A DNA stretch of 64,000 nucleotides from Streptomyces fumanus (GTDB lineage: Bacteria; Actinomycetota; Actinomycetes; Streptomycetales; Streptomycetaceae): NCBI RefSeq assembly GCF_014655295.1, contig NZ_BNBI01000006.1, positions 424,781 through 488,780 on the forward strand. Direction: 5' to 3'. Under the pieces are notes generated by a model that saw only the letters and a list, made by a program, of their open reading frames with translations, ran no database searches and was not told where the DNA came from. The translations under genes and the position numbers were made by a program. Positions 16,847 through 25,014 of this stretch are shown piece by piece; within the stretch, counting starts at the first letter, position 1; each line of letters opens with the position of its first letter.

Positions 16847-17206
16847 TCAGGCGGCGCAGAGACAGAACGGGTGCCCGGCCGGGTCCGCGTAAACCCGGAA
16901 GCCGCGCGTGCGGTCCTCCGTGTCCAGCGGCCGCGCGCCCAGCGCCAGCACGGCCTTCTCGGCCTCGTCCAGGTCGGGCACGTCGAGGTCCAGGTGGAAC
17001 TGCTGCGAGTGCTCGGGCGAGGGCCACCGCGGCGGGACGAAGCCGGGGGCGGCCTGGAAGGCCAGCGCCCTGCCGTCCGGCAGTTTCAGGTCGACCCAGT
17101 CGCCCTCGCCCTCCACCGAGCCGCCGAGCACCTCGGCGTAGAAACCGGCGAGCGCGCGGGGGTCGGGGCAGTCCAGGACGACGACGCCTAGTTCGGCGAC
17201 AGCCAT
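16847..17206 (-). CDS. VOC-superfamily protein, tandem paralogue
   Basis: 119 residues, sharing with its neighbour the blocks VVVLDCPDPRALAGFYAEVLGG, QQFHLDLDVPDLDEAEKAVLALGARPL and VYADPAGHPFCLC. It is the promoter-proximal gene of the pair and is divergent from a CGNR regulator, with repeated GGTAAC motifs in the 93-base spacer. This resembles single-domain VOC proteins that bind small toxic compounds or drugs. The function is unassigned. Confidence 0.88.
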   Translation of the reverse strand: MAVAELGVVVLDCPDPRALAGFYAEVLGGSVEGEGDWVDLKLPDGRALAFQAAPGFVPPRWPSPEHSQQFHLDLDVPDLDEAEKAVLALGARPLDTEDRTRGFRVYADPAGHPFCLCAA

Positions 17207-17228
17207 GACTTCCTCCTCGAAGCCTTGC

Positions 17229-17290
17229 GGTTACCTGTATCTGGCGGGTAACCGGTAACGGTTACTCCATGCTCCCGTACGGGAGGTAAC
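17229..17290. promoter_or_regulatory. Repeated GGTAAC/GTTACC motifs in divergent VOC/CGNR promoter
   Basis: GGTTACC at 17229-17235, GGTAACC at 17247-17253, GGTAACGGTTAC at 17254-17265 and GGTAAC at 17285-17290. The first and last copies sit inside larger inverted arms (CTTGCGGTTACC ... GGTAACGTCGCAAG). The cluster lies in the spacer between the two divergent genes and looks like an operator array, probably for the adjacent CGNR regulator. Confidence 0.5.
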
Positions 17291-17299
17291 GTCGCAAGC

Positions 17300-17806
17300 A
17301 TGAGTGAGCGACCGTCCGCACCGGGGAGCCTGGCCCTGGTGGAGGCCCTGGTGAACACGCTCGACGTCGAGTCCGGCGCCGACGCGCTGGACACCCCGGA
17401 GGGCCGGGCGCGGTTCCAGCTCACCGAGGAGGACCTGCCGGCCGCCCGGGAGCTGCGCGAGTCGCTGCGCGCCGTCCTGCTCGCCCACGCCGGGCATCCG
17501 CCGCACCGCCCGGTGACCCCGCTCGGCGAGCTGCTCGCCGACGCCCCCCTGGTGGTCACGGTCGACCCGGCCGACGGCTCCGCCGGGCTCGCCGCGGCCC
17601 GCGCCGGTTCCCTCACCGCCCGGATCGCCACCGCCGTCGCCGAGGCGCTGGTCGCGGACACCTGGACCCGGCTGAAGGCGTGCGAGGCCGGCGACTGCCT
17701 CTGGGCGTACTACGACCGCAGCCCGGCCGGACGCCGGCGCTGGTGTTCGATGCAGGTCTGCGGGGCGCGCGCCAAGATGCGCCGTTATCGCGCCAAGGAG
17801 ACGTGA
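17300..17806 (+). CDS. CGNR zinc-finger / ABATE-domain regulator
   Basis: 168 residues. The N-terminal region (about 8-115) fits the ABATE domain, with LALVEALVNTLDVE at its start. The C-terminal CGNR-type zinc finger shows two Cys pairs, CEAGDCLWAYYDRSPAGRRRWCSMQVCGARAKMRRYRAK. These are presumed stress-linked transcription factors in actinobacteria. Divergence from the VOC gene pair and the GGTAAC repeats between them suggest it controls that pair. A strong hairpin terminator follows. Confidence 0.88.
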   Translation: MSERPSAPGSLALVEALVNTLDVESGADALDTPEGRARFQLTEEDLPAARELRESLRAVLLAHAGHPPHRPVTPLGELLADAPLVVTVDPADGSAGLAAARAGSLTARIATAVAEALVADTWTRLKACEAGDCLWAYYDRSPAGRRRWCSMQVCGARAKMRRYRAKET

Positions 17807-17859
17807 CGGGTACGCCGTTCACCCGGCGCGGGCGGCCCGGTTGCGGCAGAATGCAGGCC

Positions 17860-17900
17860 GACGCCGGTTCGGCCGACTGAGCCTCGGCCGAACCGGCGTC
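17860..17900 (+). terminator. Strong intrinsic terminator after CGNR gene
   Basis: A perfect 17-bp stem (17860-17876 with 17884-17900; arms begin GACGCCGGTTCGG and end CCGAACCGGCGTC) and a 7-base loop, 54 bases past the CGNR stop codon. No U-tract follows. Confidence 0.85.
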
Positions 17901-17906
17901 ACCCAG

Positions 17907-18075
17907 GACCGCACCCGGCCGCCGTACCGCTGCCCGCGCCTGGGCCGGCCGCCGTACCGCGCTGCCCGCACCGGGGTCCGCCGCCGTACCGCTGTCCGCG
18001 TGAGGACCCGCCGCCGTAGCGCTGCACGCGCCGGCCCCACGCCGTACCGCTGCCCGCGCCGAAGCCCGCCGTACC
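17907..18075. repeat. Imperfect tandem GC-rich repeats (about 30-bp unit)
   Basis: Five to six diverged copies built around GCCGCCGTACCGCTGCCCGC, for example near 17920, 17948, 17985, 18011 and 18039. They fill the space between the CGNR terminator and the convergent UDP-glucose dehydrogenase stop. No gene-like codon pattern is visible on either strand. Confidence 0.7.
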
Positions 18076-18101
18076 CGCCCGCGGCGTACTCGTACCGCCG
18101 C

Positions 18102-19445
18102 TCAGGCCGTCGGCCGGCCCATCGCCCGGTACGTCCACCCGGCCCGGCGCCACAGCTCCGGGTCCAGGGCGTTGCGGCCGTCCAGGATGGTGCGGGCGGC
18201 GGCCACCCGGCCCAGCTCTTCCGGGTCCACCTCGCGGAACTCCCGCCACTCCGTCAGATGCAGCACCACGTCCGCGCCCCGCACCGCCTCCAGCGCCGAG
18301 TCGGCGTACCCGAGCGTCGGGAACAGCCGCCGCGCGTTCGCCATGCCCTTGGGGTCGTACACCGTGACCTGGCCGCCCTGGAGGTGGATCTGCCCGGCGA
18401 CGTTCAGCGCGGGGGAGTCCCGTACGTCGTCGGAGTCGGGCTTGAAGGTCGCGCCGAGCACCGCGACCCGCTTGCCGAGGAACGGCCCGCCGCCCAGCGC
18501 CTGGCGGGCCAGCTCCACCATCTGGCCGCGCTGGCGCATGTTGATCGAGTCGATCTCCCGCAGGAAGGTCAGCGCCTGGTCCGCGCCCAGCTCACCGGCG
18601 CGCGCCATGAACGCCCGGATGTCCTTGGGCAGACAGCCGCCGCCGAAGCCGATCCCCGCGCGCAGGAACTTCCGCCCGATCCGCTCGTCGTACCCGATCG
18701 CCTCCGCCAGCTTGGCCACATCGCCGCCCGCGGCCTCGCACACCTCCGCCATCGCGTTGATGAAGGAGATCTTCGTGGCGAGGAAGGAGTTCGCGGCCGT
18801 CTTCACCAGCTCGGCGGTCGGGAAGTCGGTCACCACGAACGGCGACCCCTCCGCCACCGGCGTCGCGTAGATCTCCCGCAGCAGCTTCTCCGCCCGCTCG
18901 CTGCGCACCCCGACCACGATCCGGTCCGGGTGCAGGGTGTCCTCGACGGCGAAGCCCTCCCGCAGGAACTCCGGGTTCCACGCCAGCTCCACCTCGGGGC
19001 CGGCCGGGGCGTGCGCCGCGAGGTACCCGGCCAGCCGGTCGGCGGAGCCCACCGGCACGGTCGACTTGCCGACCACCAGCGCGGGCCCGGTCAGGTGCGG
19101 GGCGAGCGAGGCCAGCGCGGAGTCCACGTACGACATGTCGCAGGCGTACTCGCCGTGCTTCTGCGGGGTGTTCACACAGAGGAAGTGCACGTCGCCGAAG
19201 GCCCCGGCCTCCGCGAAGTCGGTGGTGAAGCGCAGCCGCCCGCTGGACCCCTCGATCCCGTCGACATGCCGGCGCAGCAGCTCCTCCAGGCCCGGCTCGT
19301 ACATCGGGACCTCGCCGCGCCGGAGCATGTCGATCTTCTCCGGCACCACGTCCAGGCCGAGTACCTCGAACCCCAGCTCCGCCATGGCCGCCGCGTGGGT
19401 CGCGCCGAGATAGCCGGTGCCGATCACGGTGATCTTGAGGGCCAT
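18102..19445 (-). CDS. UDP-glucose 6-dehydrogenase
   Basis: 447 residues, typical length. The N-terminal Rossmann motif KITVIGTGYLGATHAAAMAELG binds NAD. AANSFLATKISFINAMAEVCEAAG is the central helix, and FGGGCLPKDIRAF carries the catalytic Cys. The C-terminal domain includes VAVLGATFKPDSDDVRDSPAL. It oxidises UDP-glucose to UDP-glucuronate, a precursor for envelope polysaccharides or natural-product sugars. The start at 19445 has GGAG seven bases upstream; an upstream in-frame ATG would add a non-conserved extension. It is divergent from an acyl-CoA dehydrogenase gene. Confidence 0.95.
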   Translation of the reverse strand: MALKITVIGTGYLGATHAAAMAELGFEVLGLDVVPEKIDMLRRGEVPMYEPGLEELLRRHVDGIEGSSGRLRFTTDFAEAGAFGDVHFLCVNTPQKHGEYACDMSYVDSALASLAPHLTGPALVVGKSTVPVGSADRLAGYLAAHAPAGPEVELAWNPEFLREGFAVEDTLHPDRIVVGVRSERAEKLLREIYATPVAEGSPFVVTDFPTAELVKTAANSFLATKISFINAMAEVCEAAGGDVAKLAEAIGYDERIGRKFLRAGIGFGGGCLPKDIRAFMARAGELGADQALTFLREIDSINMRQRGQMVELARQALGGGPFLGKRVAVLGATFKPDSDDVRDSPALNVAGQIHLQGGQVTVYDPKGMANARRLFPTLGYADSALEAVRGADVVLHLTEWREFREVDPEELGRVAAARTILDGRNALDPELWRRAGWTYRAMGRPTA

Positions 19446-19621
19446 GCGTGCTCCAGAGGTGTACGGCGGTCGTGCGGGCCCGAGCATAACCGGGGCCCTG
19501 ATCACCCTGTCGTCAAGCTCACCTATCCACCAGACCCGGGCGCCCCTAAAATTCGTGTTACTTAACAGTAGTTAGCACAGTGTGGGCACCCGCATCCCAG
19601 CGTTTTGGAGCGTGAGAGACC

Positions 19622-20779
19622 TTGGCCGGATCGGCTGACTTCGACCTGTACCGCCCGTCCGAGGAGCACGACATGCTCCGCGACGCCGTCCGCTCGCTGG
19701 CCGAGGCGAAGATCGCGCCGTACGCCGCCGCGGTGGACGAGGAGGCCCGCTTCCCGCAGGAGGCGCTCGACGCCCTGACCGCCAACGACCTGCACGCGGT
19801 GCACGTCCCCGAGTCCTACGGCGGCGCGGGCGCGGACGCCCTCGCCACGGTGATCGTCATAGAGGAGGTGGCCCGCGTCTGCGCGTCCTCCTCCCTGATA
19901 CCGGCGGTGAACAAGCTGGGCTCCCTGCCGGTGATCCTCTCCGGCTCCGAGGAGCTGAAGAAGAAGTACCTGGCGCCGCTCGCCAAGGGCGACGCGATGT
20001 TCTCGTACTGCCTCTCCGAGCCCGAGGCGGGCTCCGACGCGGGCGGCATGAAGACCAGGGCGGTCCGCGACGGCGACCACTACGTCCTCAACGGCGTCAA
20101 GCGCTGGATCACCAACGCGGGCGTCTCCGAGTACTACACGGTCATGGCCGTCACCGACCCGGACAAGCGCTCCAAGGGCATATCCGCCTTCGTCGTCGAG
20201 AAGTCCGACGAGGGCGTCTCCTTCGGCGCCCCGGAGAAGAAGCTCGGCATCAAGGGCTCCCCGACCCGCGAGGTCTATCTCGACAACGTCCGCATCCCCG
20301 CCGACCGCATGATCGGCGAGGAGGGCACCGGCTTCGCGACCGCGCTGAAGACCCTGGACCACACCCGCATCACCATCGCCGCCCAGGCCCTCGGCATCGC
20401 CCAGGGCGCCCTGGACTACGCCAAGGGCTACGTCCGCGAGCGCCGGCAGTTCGGCAAGGCGATCGCCGACTTCCAGGGCGTCCAGTTCATGCTCGCCGAC
20501 ATGGCGATGAAGATCTCCGCCGCCCGCGCCCTCACCTACCAGGCCGCCGCCGCCTCCGAACGCGGCGACGCCGACCTCACCTACCAGGGCGCCGCCGCCA
20601 AGTGCTTCGCCTCCGACATCGCCATGGAGGTCACCACGGACGCCGTCCAGCTCCTCGGCGGCTACGGCTACACCCGCGACTACCCGGTGGAACGCATGAT
20701 GCGCGACGCCAAGATCACCCAGATCTACGAGGGCACCAACCAGGTCCAGCGGATCGTGATGGCGAGGAACCTGCCGTAG
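19622..20779 (+). CDS. Acyl-CoA dehydrogenase
   Basis: 385 residues with complete acyl-CoA dehydrogenase architecture. Signatures are CLSEPEAGSDAGGMKTRA, RWITNAGVSEYYTVMAVTD, and LLGGYGYTRDYPVERMMRDAKITQIYEGTNQVQRIVMAR, which contains the expected catalytic Glu. It uses FAD to form 2,3-enoyl-CoA. The TTG at 19622 gives a full N-terminus (FDLYRPSEEHDMLRDAV); the first ATG (19673) would cut conserved residues. It is the positional counterpart of fadE25 in mycobacteria, which also lies next to purE/purK. Confidence 0.93.
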   Translation: MAGSADFDLYRPSEEHDMLRDAVRSLAEAKIAPYAAAVDEEARFPQEALDALTANDLHAVHVPESYGGAGADALATVIVIEEVARVCASSSLIPAVNKLGSLPVILSGSEELKKKYLAPLAKGDAMFSYCLSEPEAGSDAGGMKTRAVRDGDHYVLNGVKRWITNAGVSEYYTVMAVTDPDKRSKGISAFVVEKSDEGVSFGAPEKKLGIKGSPTREVYLDNVRIPADRMIGEEGTGFATALKTLDHTRITIAAQALGIAQGALDYAKGYVRERRQFGKAIADFQGVQFMLADMAMKISAARALTYQAAAASERGDADLTYQGAAAKCFASDIAMEVTTDAVQLLGGYGYTRDYPVERMMRDAKITQIYEGTNQVQRIVMARNLP

Positions 20780-20839
20780 CGGTGAATCCGGCCGGTACGC
20801 GCCCTGGCGGGGGCCGGGGCGCGCGGTGAGCATGGGCGG

Positions 20840-21400
20840 ATGAGTGAGCGACCGGAGCGGTGGAGCGCGGCCCGTACCTACCCCGACATGTGGGCCGACC
20901 CCGGCGAGGACCCCCGCAACAACGACGGACCGGCTCCGGAGGGCGAGGCCGGGACGCTGTGGGACGTGCTCGCCGACTACCGGCTGACCCTGCGGATGAA
21001 GTGCGCGGGCCTGAGCCCGGAGCAACTGGCGCGGCGGTCGGTGCCGCCGTCGACGATGTCCCTGCTGGGCCTGGTCCGGCACCTCGCCGAGGTGGAGCGG
21101 GACTGGCGGAACTGGATCACCGACGGCGACCCGCTGCCGAGGCTGTACGGCGGCCGGGACGCCGACTTCGACGGAGCCGTCGCCGACCCGGCCGTGGTCG
21201 ACGCCGCCCACCGCGACCTGGAGCGCGAGCAGGCGGCGACCGACGCCGAGCTGGCCCGCCACCCCGACCTGGGGGAGCGGCTGGGCGAGGGCGGCATCGC
21301 GGTGCGGGAGCTGCTGGTGCACCGGATCGAGGAGTACGCCCGGCACTGCGGCCACGCCGACCTGCTGCGCGAGTGCGTCGACGGCCGGGTGGGCCAGTAG
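20840..21400 (+). CDS. DinB-superfamily (DUF664) protein
   Basis: 186 residues predicted as a four-helix bundle. LSLLGLVRHLAEVERDWRNW-like and HRIEEYARHCGHADLLREC segments supply the three histidines expected to bind a metal in DinB/YfiT-like proteins. In actinobacteria this fold includes mycothiol-dependent transferases and isomerases, so a thiol-transfer role is possible but not shown. It starts 60 bases after the acyl-CoA dehydrogenase and is convergent with a thioesterase gene. Confidence 0.82.
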   Translation: MSERPERWSAARTYPDMWADPGEDPRNNDGPAPEGEAGTLWDVLADYRLTLRMKCAGLSPEQLARRSVPPSTMSLLGLVRHLAEVERDWRNWITDGDPLPRLYGGRDADFDGAVADPAVVDAAHRDLEREQAATDAELARHPDLGERLGEGGIAVRELLVHRIEEYARHCGHADLLRECVDGRVGQ

Positions 21401-21422
21401 GCGGCGGGCCGGGCGGCGGAGG

Positions 21423-21980
21423 TCAGTCCTCGATGCCGTCCGCCAGCCGCTGTTCGCGGAGTTCCATGATCGCGCGGCGGCGGGCCAGCCGGTGGGTGCG
21501 GCGGATCTGGGCCTCCTGCCAGCGGCGCTTGTCCCGTTCGGTCTCGGGGATGACGGGCGGCACCCGGCGCGGCTTGCCGTCGGCGTCGACCGCGGCGAAC
21601 ACCAGGTAGGCCGAGCCGACCTGGGTGGGCGGCGCCGACTCGTTCCAGCGCTCGGCCAGCACCCGGACGCCGACCTCCATGGAGGTCCGGCCGGTCCAGT
21701 TGACCTGGGCCTTCACATGGACGAGGTCACCGACGCGGACGGGTTCGAGGAACGCCATCTCGTCCATGGAGGCGGTCACGGCGGGCCCCCCGGAGTGCCG
21801 TCCGGCGACGGCTCCGGCCGCGTCGTCCACCAGCTTCATGATCACTCCGCCGTGCACCGTACCCAGCAGGTTGGTGTCGTTGTGGGTCATGATGTGGCTG
21901 AGGGTGGTACGGGAGGCCGAGGTCGGCTTGCCCGGGATCTCCGGGGTTCCCGACTCATCGGTAGCGGGCTGGTCTGTCAT
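21423..21980 (-). CDS. Acyl-CoA thioesterase (hotdog fold, cytosolic acyl-CoA hydrolase type)
   Basis: About 185 residues. A single hotdog domain is marked by THNDTNLLGTVHGGVIMKLVDDAAGAVAGRHSGG, where the Asn-x-x-Gly-x-x-x-GG block forms the active-site region of BACH-type thioesterases, followed by VHVKAQVNWTGRTSMEVGVRV. It hydrolyses acyl-CoA to free acid and CoA. AAGGTGGAGG overlaps the start region; ATG at 21980 or GTG at 21989 are both possible. The C-terminal Arg-rich tail (about 145-185) is probably helical and oligomeric. Confidence 0.9.
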   Translation of the reverse strand: MTDQPATDESGTPEIPGKPTSASRTTLSHIMTHNDTNLLGTVHGGVIMKLVDDAAGAVAGRHSGGPAVTASMDEMAFLEPVRVGDLVHVKAQVNWTGRTSMEVGVRVLAERWNESAPPTQVGSAYLVFAAVDADGKPRRVPPVIPETERDKRRWQEAQIRRTHRLARRRAIMELREQRLADGIED

Positions 21981-22100
21981 GACCTCCACCTTATGCGGCG
22001 GCGAACAACGGTGTGATTTGTGTCAGCTTCGCAACAGCGGTGCCCTGATTTTCCGACGACCCTTGTCCAGGGCACAGCCGCGACCTGCACACTGGAGCCC

Positions 22101-23372
22101 ATGAGCGATTGGCCCGAGGCAAGGCCCGGCGACAGCCGCGCCGGCGGTTACGGACACGGCAGCGCGAGCGCGCGGCCCGAGAGCGCGCGCGTGATGCGTC
22201 AGGTCCGGCGCGGCCAGACGCCGCCGCCCGGCCCGGGGCCGACGGCGCCTCAGTACGGCGGGGTCCCGCAGCAGCCGTCGTACGTGGACGGCGGCGGCCA
22301 GGACGGCTACGACAGCGGCTACAACACCGGCCAGGTCTACGGCACCCCCGGCGGCGGCGGACCGGCGGGCCCGCGCGGACCGCGCCCCGCGCCGAACTGG
22401 GGCCGCCGGATCAAGTGGACCGCGATCACGGTCGTCTCCGTACTGGTCGTCACGGCGGTCGGCACCTACTTCTGGGCCGACTCCAAGCTGAACCGCGAGG
22501 TCGACCTCTCCAAGGTCATCGACCGGCCGGAGGCGGGCGAGGGCACCAACTACCTGATCGTCGGCTCCGACAGCCGCGAGGGCATGTCCGACGAGGAGAA
22601 GAAGGACCTGCACACCGGCTCCGCCGAGGGCAAGCGCACCGACTCGATGATGATCCTGCACACCGGGGACAACGGCGCCACCCTGGTCTCCCTGCCGCGT
22701 GACTCGGACGTGGAGATCCCGACCTTCGTCGGCTCCGAGTCCGGCAAGACGTACCAGGGCACCGGCCGGCACGTGAAGCTCAACGCCGCGTACGCGGAGG
22801 ACGGCCCCGAACTGCTGGTCCGCACCGTCGAGTACAACACCGGGCTGCGCATCGACCACTACGTCGAGATCGGCTTCGCCGGCTTCGCCAACATCGTGGA
22901 CGCCGTCGGCGGCGTCGAGATGGACATCCCGCGGGACATCAAGGACACCAAGTCGGGCGCCGACTTCAAGAAGGGCAAGCAGACCCTGAACGGCGAGGAG
23001 GCCCTCGCCTTCGTCCGCACCCGGTACGCGCTGGCCGGCTCCGACCTGGACCGCACCAAGAACCAGCAGAAGTTCCTGTCCGCCCTGGCCGGCCAGGTCG
23101 CCACGCCGTCCACCGTGCTGAACCCGTTCCGGCTCTACCCGACCATGGGCGCCGGCCTGGACTCGCTCATCGTCGACAAGGACATGGGCCTGTTCGACCT
23201 GGCGGGCATGTTCTGGGCGATGAAGGGCGTCAGCGGCGGCGACGGCACCTCGATGAACATGCCGATCGCCGGCAGCACCGGCAACGGCAACCTCCAGTGG
23301 GACAGCGCCAAGGTCAAGAAGCTGGTCGACGAGCTGAAGAACGACGAGAAGGTCACCGTCTCCGCGCAGTGA
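22101..23372 (+). CDS. LCP-family cell-wall glycopolymer ligase (LCP-A)
   Basis: 423 residues. A Gly/Pro/Tyr-rich cytoplasmic tail (1-105) precedes one transmembrane helix (TAITVVSVLVVTAVGTYFWA, about 112-131) and an extracytoplasmic LCP domain. Domain motifs are NYLIVGSDSREG, TDSMMILHTGDNGATLVSLPRDSDVEIP with the catalytic-region Arg-Asp, LNAAYAEDGPELLVRTVE, HYVEIGFAGFANIVDAVGGVEM and EALAFVRTR. LCP proteins transfer undecaprenyl-linked polymers onto peptidoglycan. It lacks the LytR_C tail domain. It is convergent with LCP-B with a 4-base gap. Confidence 0.93.
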   Translation: MSDWPEARPGDSRAGGYGHGSASARPESARVMRQVRRGQTPPPGPGPTAPQYGGVPQQPSYVDGGGQDGYDSGYNTGQVYGTPGGGGPAGPRGPRPAPNWGRRIKWTAITVVSVLVVTAVGTYFWADSKLNREVDLSKVIDRPEAGEGTNYLIVGSDSREGMSDEEKKDLHTGSAEGKRTDSMMILHTGDNGATLVSLPRDSDVEIPTFVGSESGKTYQGTGRHVKLNAAYAEDGPELLVRTVEYNTGLRIDHYVEIGFAGFANIVDAVGGVEMDIPRDIKDTKSGADFKKGKQTLNGEEALAFVRTRYALAGSDLDRTKNQQKFLSALAGQVATPSTVLNPFRLYPTMGAGLDSLIVDKDMGLFDLAGMFWAMKGVSGGDGTSMNMPIAGSTGNGNLQWDSAKVKKLVDELKNDEKVTVSAQ

Positions 23373-23376
23373 GCCC

Positions 23377-24876
23377 TCAGGGTTTGCCGCACACCACCTC
23401 GTCGCCGCGGACCACCGCGCCCGGCTGCTGCGCGGGCTCCTCCGGGCGTACCGGCCGGACCTGCCGGAAGTCGGCGCCCGCGATGACCTTCAGGGTGGCG
23501 CCCTGGCCGGCGACCGCCCGCAGCTCGCTGCCGGGCAGGGCGGCGGCCAGGGACTTCGCGGAGCGGTCCCAGCGCGGGTCGTAGGCGACCACGGTCCGCT
23601 CCACGGCCGGGGCCGCCGCGTTGACCGGCGTCCCGGTGGTCCGGAACCCGGTGGCCGCCAGCGCCTTGTCCACGCGCCTGCCCAGCCCGGGCGTGCGGGT
23701 GCCGTTCTCGACCTGGACCCGGATCTCCCGGGGGTCGACCGGGACCCGGACGGCCGGGGCGGGCCGCCGGGGTCCGGCCGCGGCCAGCGGCTTGTCCTCG
23801 CGCAGGGCGGTGAACAGGCGGCGGGCGGCGGCCGGGTCCCACTTCAGGGTGGAGCCGACGCCCTTCACGGCGTACCCCATCGTGCCGATCGGGACGGTGG
23901 TGAACTCCGAGGACGAGGGCGAGAAGTTCCGCATCGCCCGGCCGAGCGCCAGCAGCTCGTCGGTGCCGAAGCCCTTGTCGGCGCGGACCGAGCCCAGCAC
24001 GGCCCGGGTCACGTCCCGGAACTTCATCGGGTTCAGCAGGATGCCCGAGGAGGTCGCCCGGTCGATGGTGGCCGCCATGAACCGCTGCTGCCGTCGCATC
24101 CGGCTGAGGTCGGAGGCGCCGTCCAGGTGGCGGGAGCGGACGTACTGGAGGGCCTGGCCGCCCATCAGCCGGTGGGTGCCGGGCGGCAGGTCGAGGCCGG
24201 TGTAGCTGTCCTTGAGCGGTCGGGAGGTGCAGATCTCCACCCCGCCGAGGACGTCCACCGTGCGCATGAAGCTGGTGAAGTCGACCTCCAGATAGTGGTC
24301 GATCTTCACCTGGGTCATGCTCTCCACGGTGCGGATGGTGAGCTGCGGGCCGCCCTCGGCGTACGCCGCGTTCAGCTTCAGCGGGTGCCCGTGGTGCGGT
24401 TTCCCGGTGGTCCGGTCGGTGTGCGCCGGGGTCACGGCGTAGGAGTCGCGGGGCAGGCTGACCACGCTGGCCCGCTCCCGGTCCGCCGAGATGTGCACGA
24501 TCATCATCGTGTCGGTGCAGTGGCAGGGCGCCCCGCCCAGCCGGAACCGGCGCCGCTCCGCGCCGGAGATCCGGTCCCGGCCGTCGGTGCCGACCAGCAG
24601 GACGTTCATGCCGTGGCCCGCCCGCGGCCGGTTCTTCATGTCCTTGAAGGCGTCGACCCGGGTGATGTCCGCGTCCAGGCCGGAGAGCACCGCGTGGCCG
24701 ATCCCGGCGGAGGCGAGCACCACCACCGACAGCGCGGTCACCGCCCGCAGGGTCCAGCGCGGCCGCCGCCGCGGCGGCCCCGGGGCCGGCCGGGGCCGCC
24801 GCCGCTGCGGGGGCGGTCCGCCCCGGGCGGGCGCGGCCGGGACCCGGAGGGAGGGGGAGCGGGGCGGCGTGGGCAA
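23377..24876 (-). CDS. LCP-family protein with C-terminal LytR_C domain (LCP-B)
   Basis: About 499 residues. A very Pro/Arg-rich cytoplasmic tail (1-45), a transmembrane helix (AVTALSVVVLASAGIGHAVL), the LCP domain (MNVLLVGTDGRDR, TMMIVHISADRERASVVSLPRD, LNAAYAEGGPQLTIRTVE, HYLEVDFTSFMRTVDVLGGVEI, LQYVRSRH) and a LytR_C domain (REIRVQVENGTRTPGLGRRVDKALAATGF, about 395-480). The start is taken as the TTG at 24876 because GGAGG lies seven bases upstream and no conserved sequence precedes it. The GAPCHC cysteine pair could form a disulfide. Confidence 0.9.
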   Translation of the reverse strand: MPTPPRSPSLRVPAAPARGGPPPQRRRPRPAPGPPRRRPRWTLRAVTALSVVVLASAGIGHAVLSGLDADITRVDAFKDMKNRPRAGHGMNVLLVGTDGRDRISGAERRRFRLGGAPCHCTDTMMIVHISADRERASVVSLPRDSYAVTPAHTDRTTGKPHHGHPLKLNAAYAEGGPQLTIRTVESMTQVKIDHYLEVDFTSFMRTVDVLGGVEICTSRPLKDSYTGLDLPPGTHRLMGGQALQYVRSRHLDGASDLSRMRRQQRFMAATIDRATSSGILLNPMKFRDVTRAVLGSVRADKGFGTDELLALGRAMRNFSPSSSEFTTVPIGTMGYAVKGVGSTLKWDPAAARRLFTALREDKPLAAAGPRRPAPAVRVPVDPREIRVQVENGTRTPGLGRRVDKALAATGFRTTGTPVNAAAPAVERTVVAYDPRWDRSAKSLAAALPGSELRAVAGQGATLKVIAGADFRQVRPVRPEEPAQQPGAVVRGDEVVCGKP

Positions 24877-25014
24877 GGGGACACCTCCGCGGGGGCTGGC
24901 CCGGGCGTACGGACGGGGGATCGTGAGCACCGTAGGCCGATACGATCTGCGGCCCGGCCCAGTGGACCCCGCGCCGCGCATCGGTGTCCCCCGTTCGCGG
25001 TAACGTGAGCACCG

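Noticed and set aside
18102..18170. Repeat region 17907-18075 as a C-terminal extension of UDP-glucose dehydrogenase
   Set aside because: The dehydrogenase has a proper stop at 18102 and normal length; the repeats are downstream of it.
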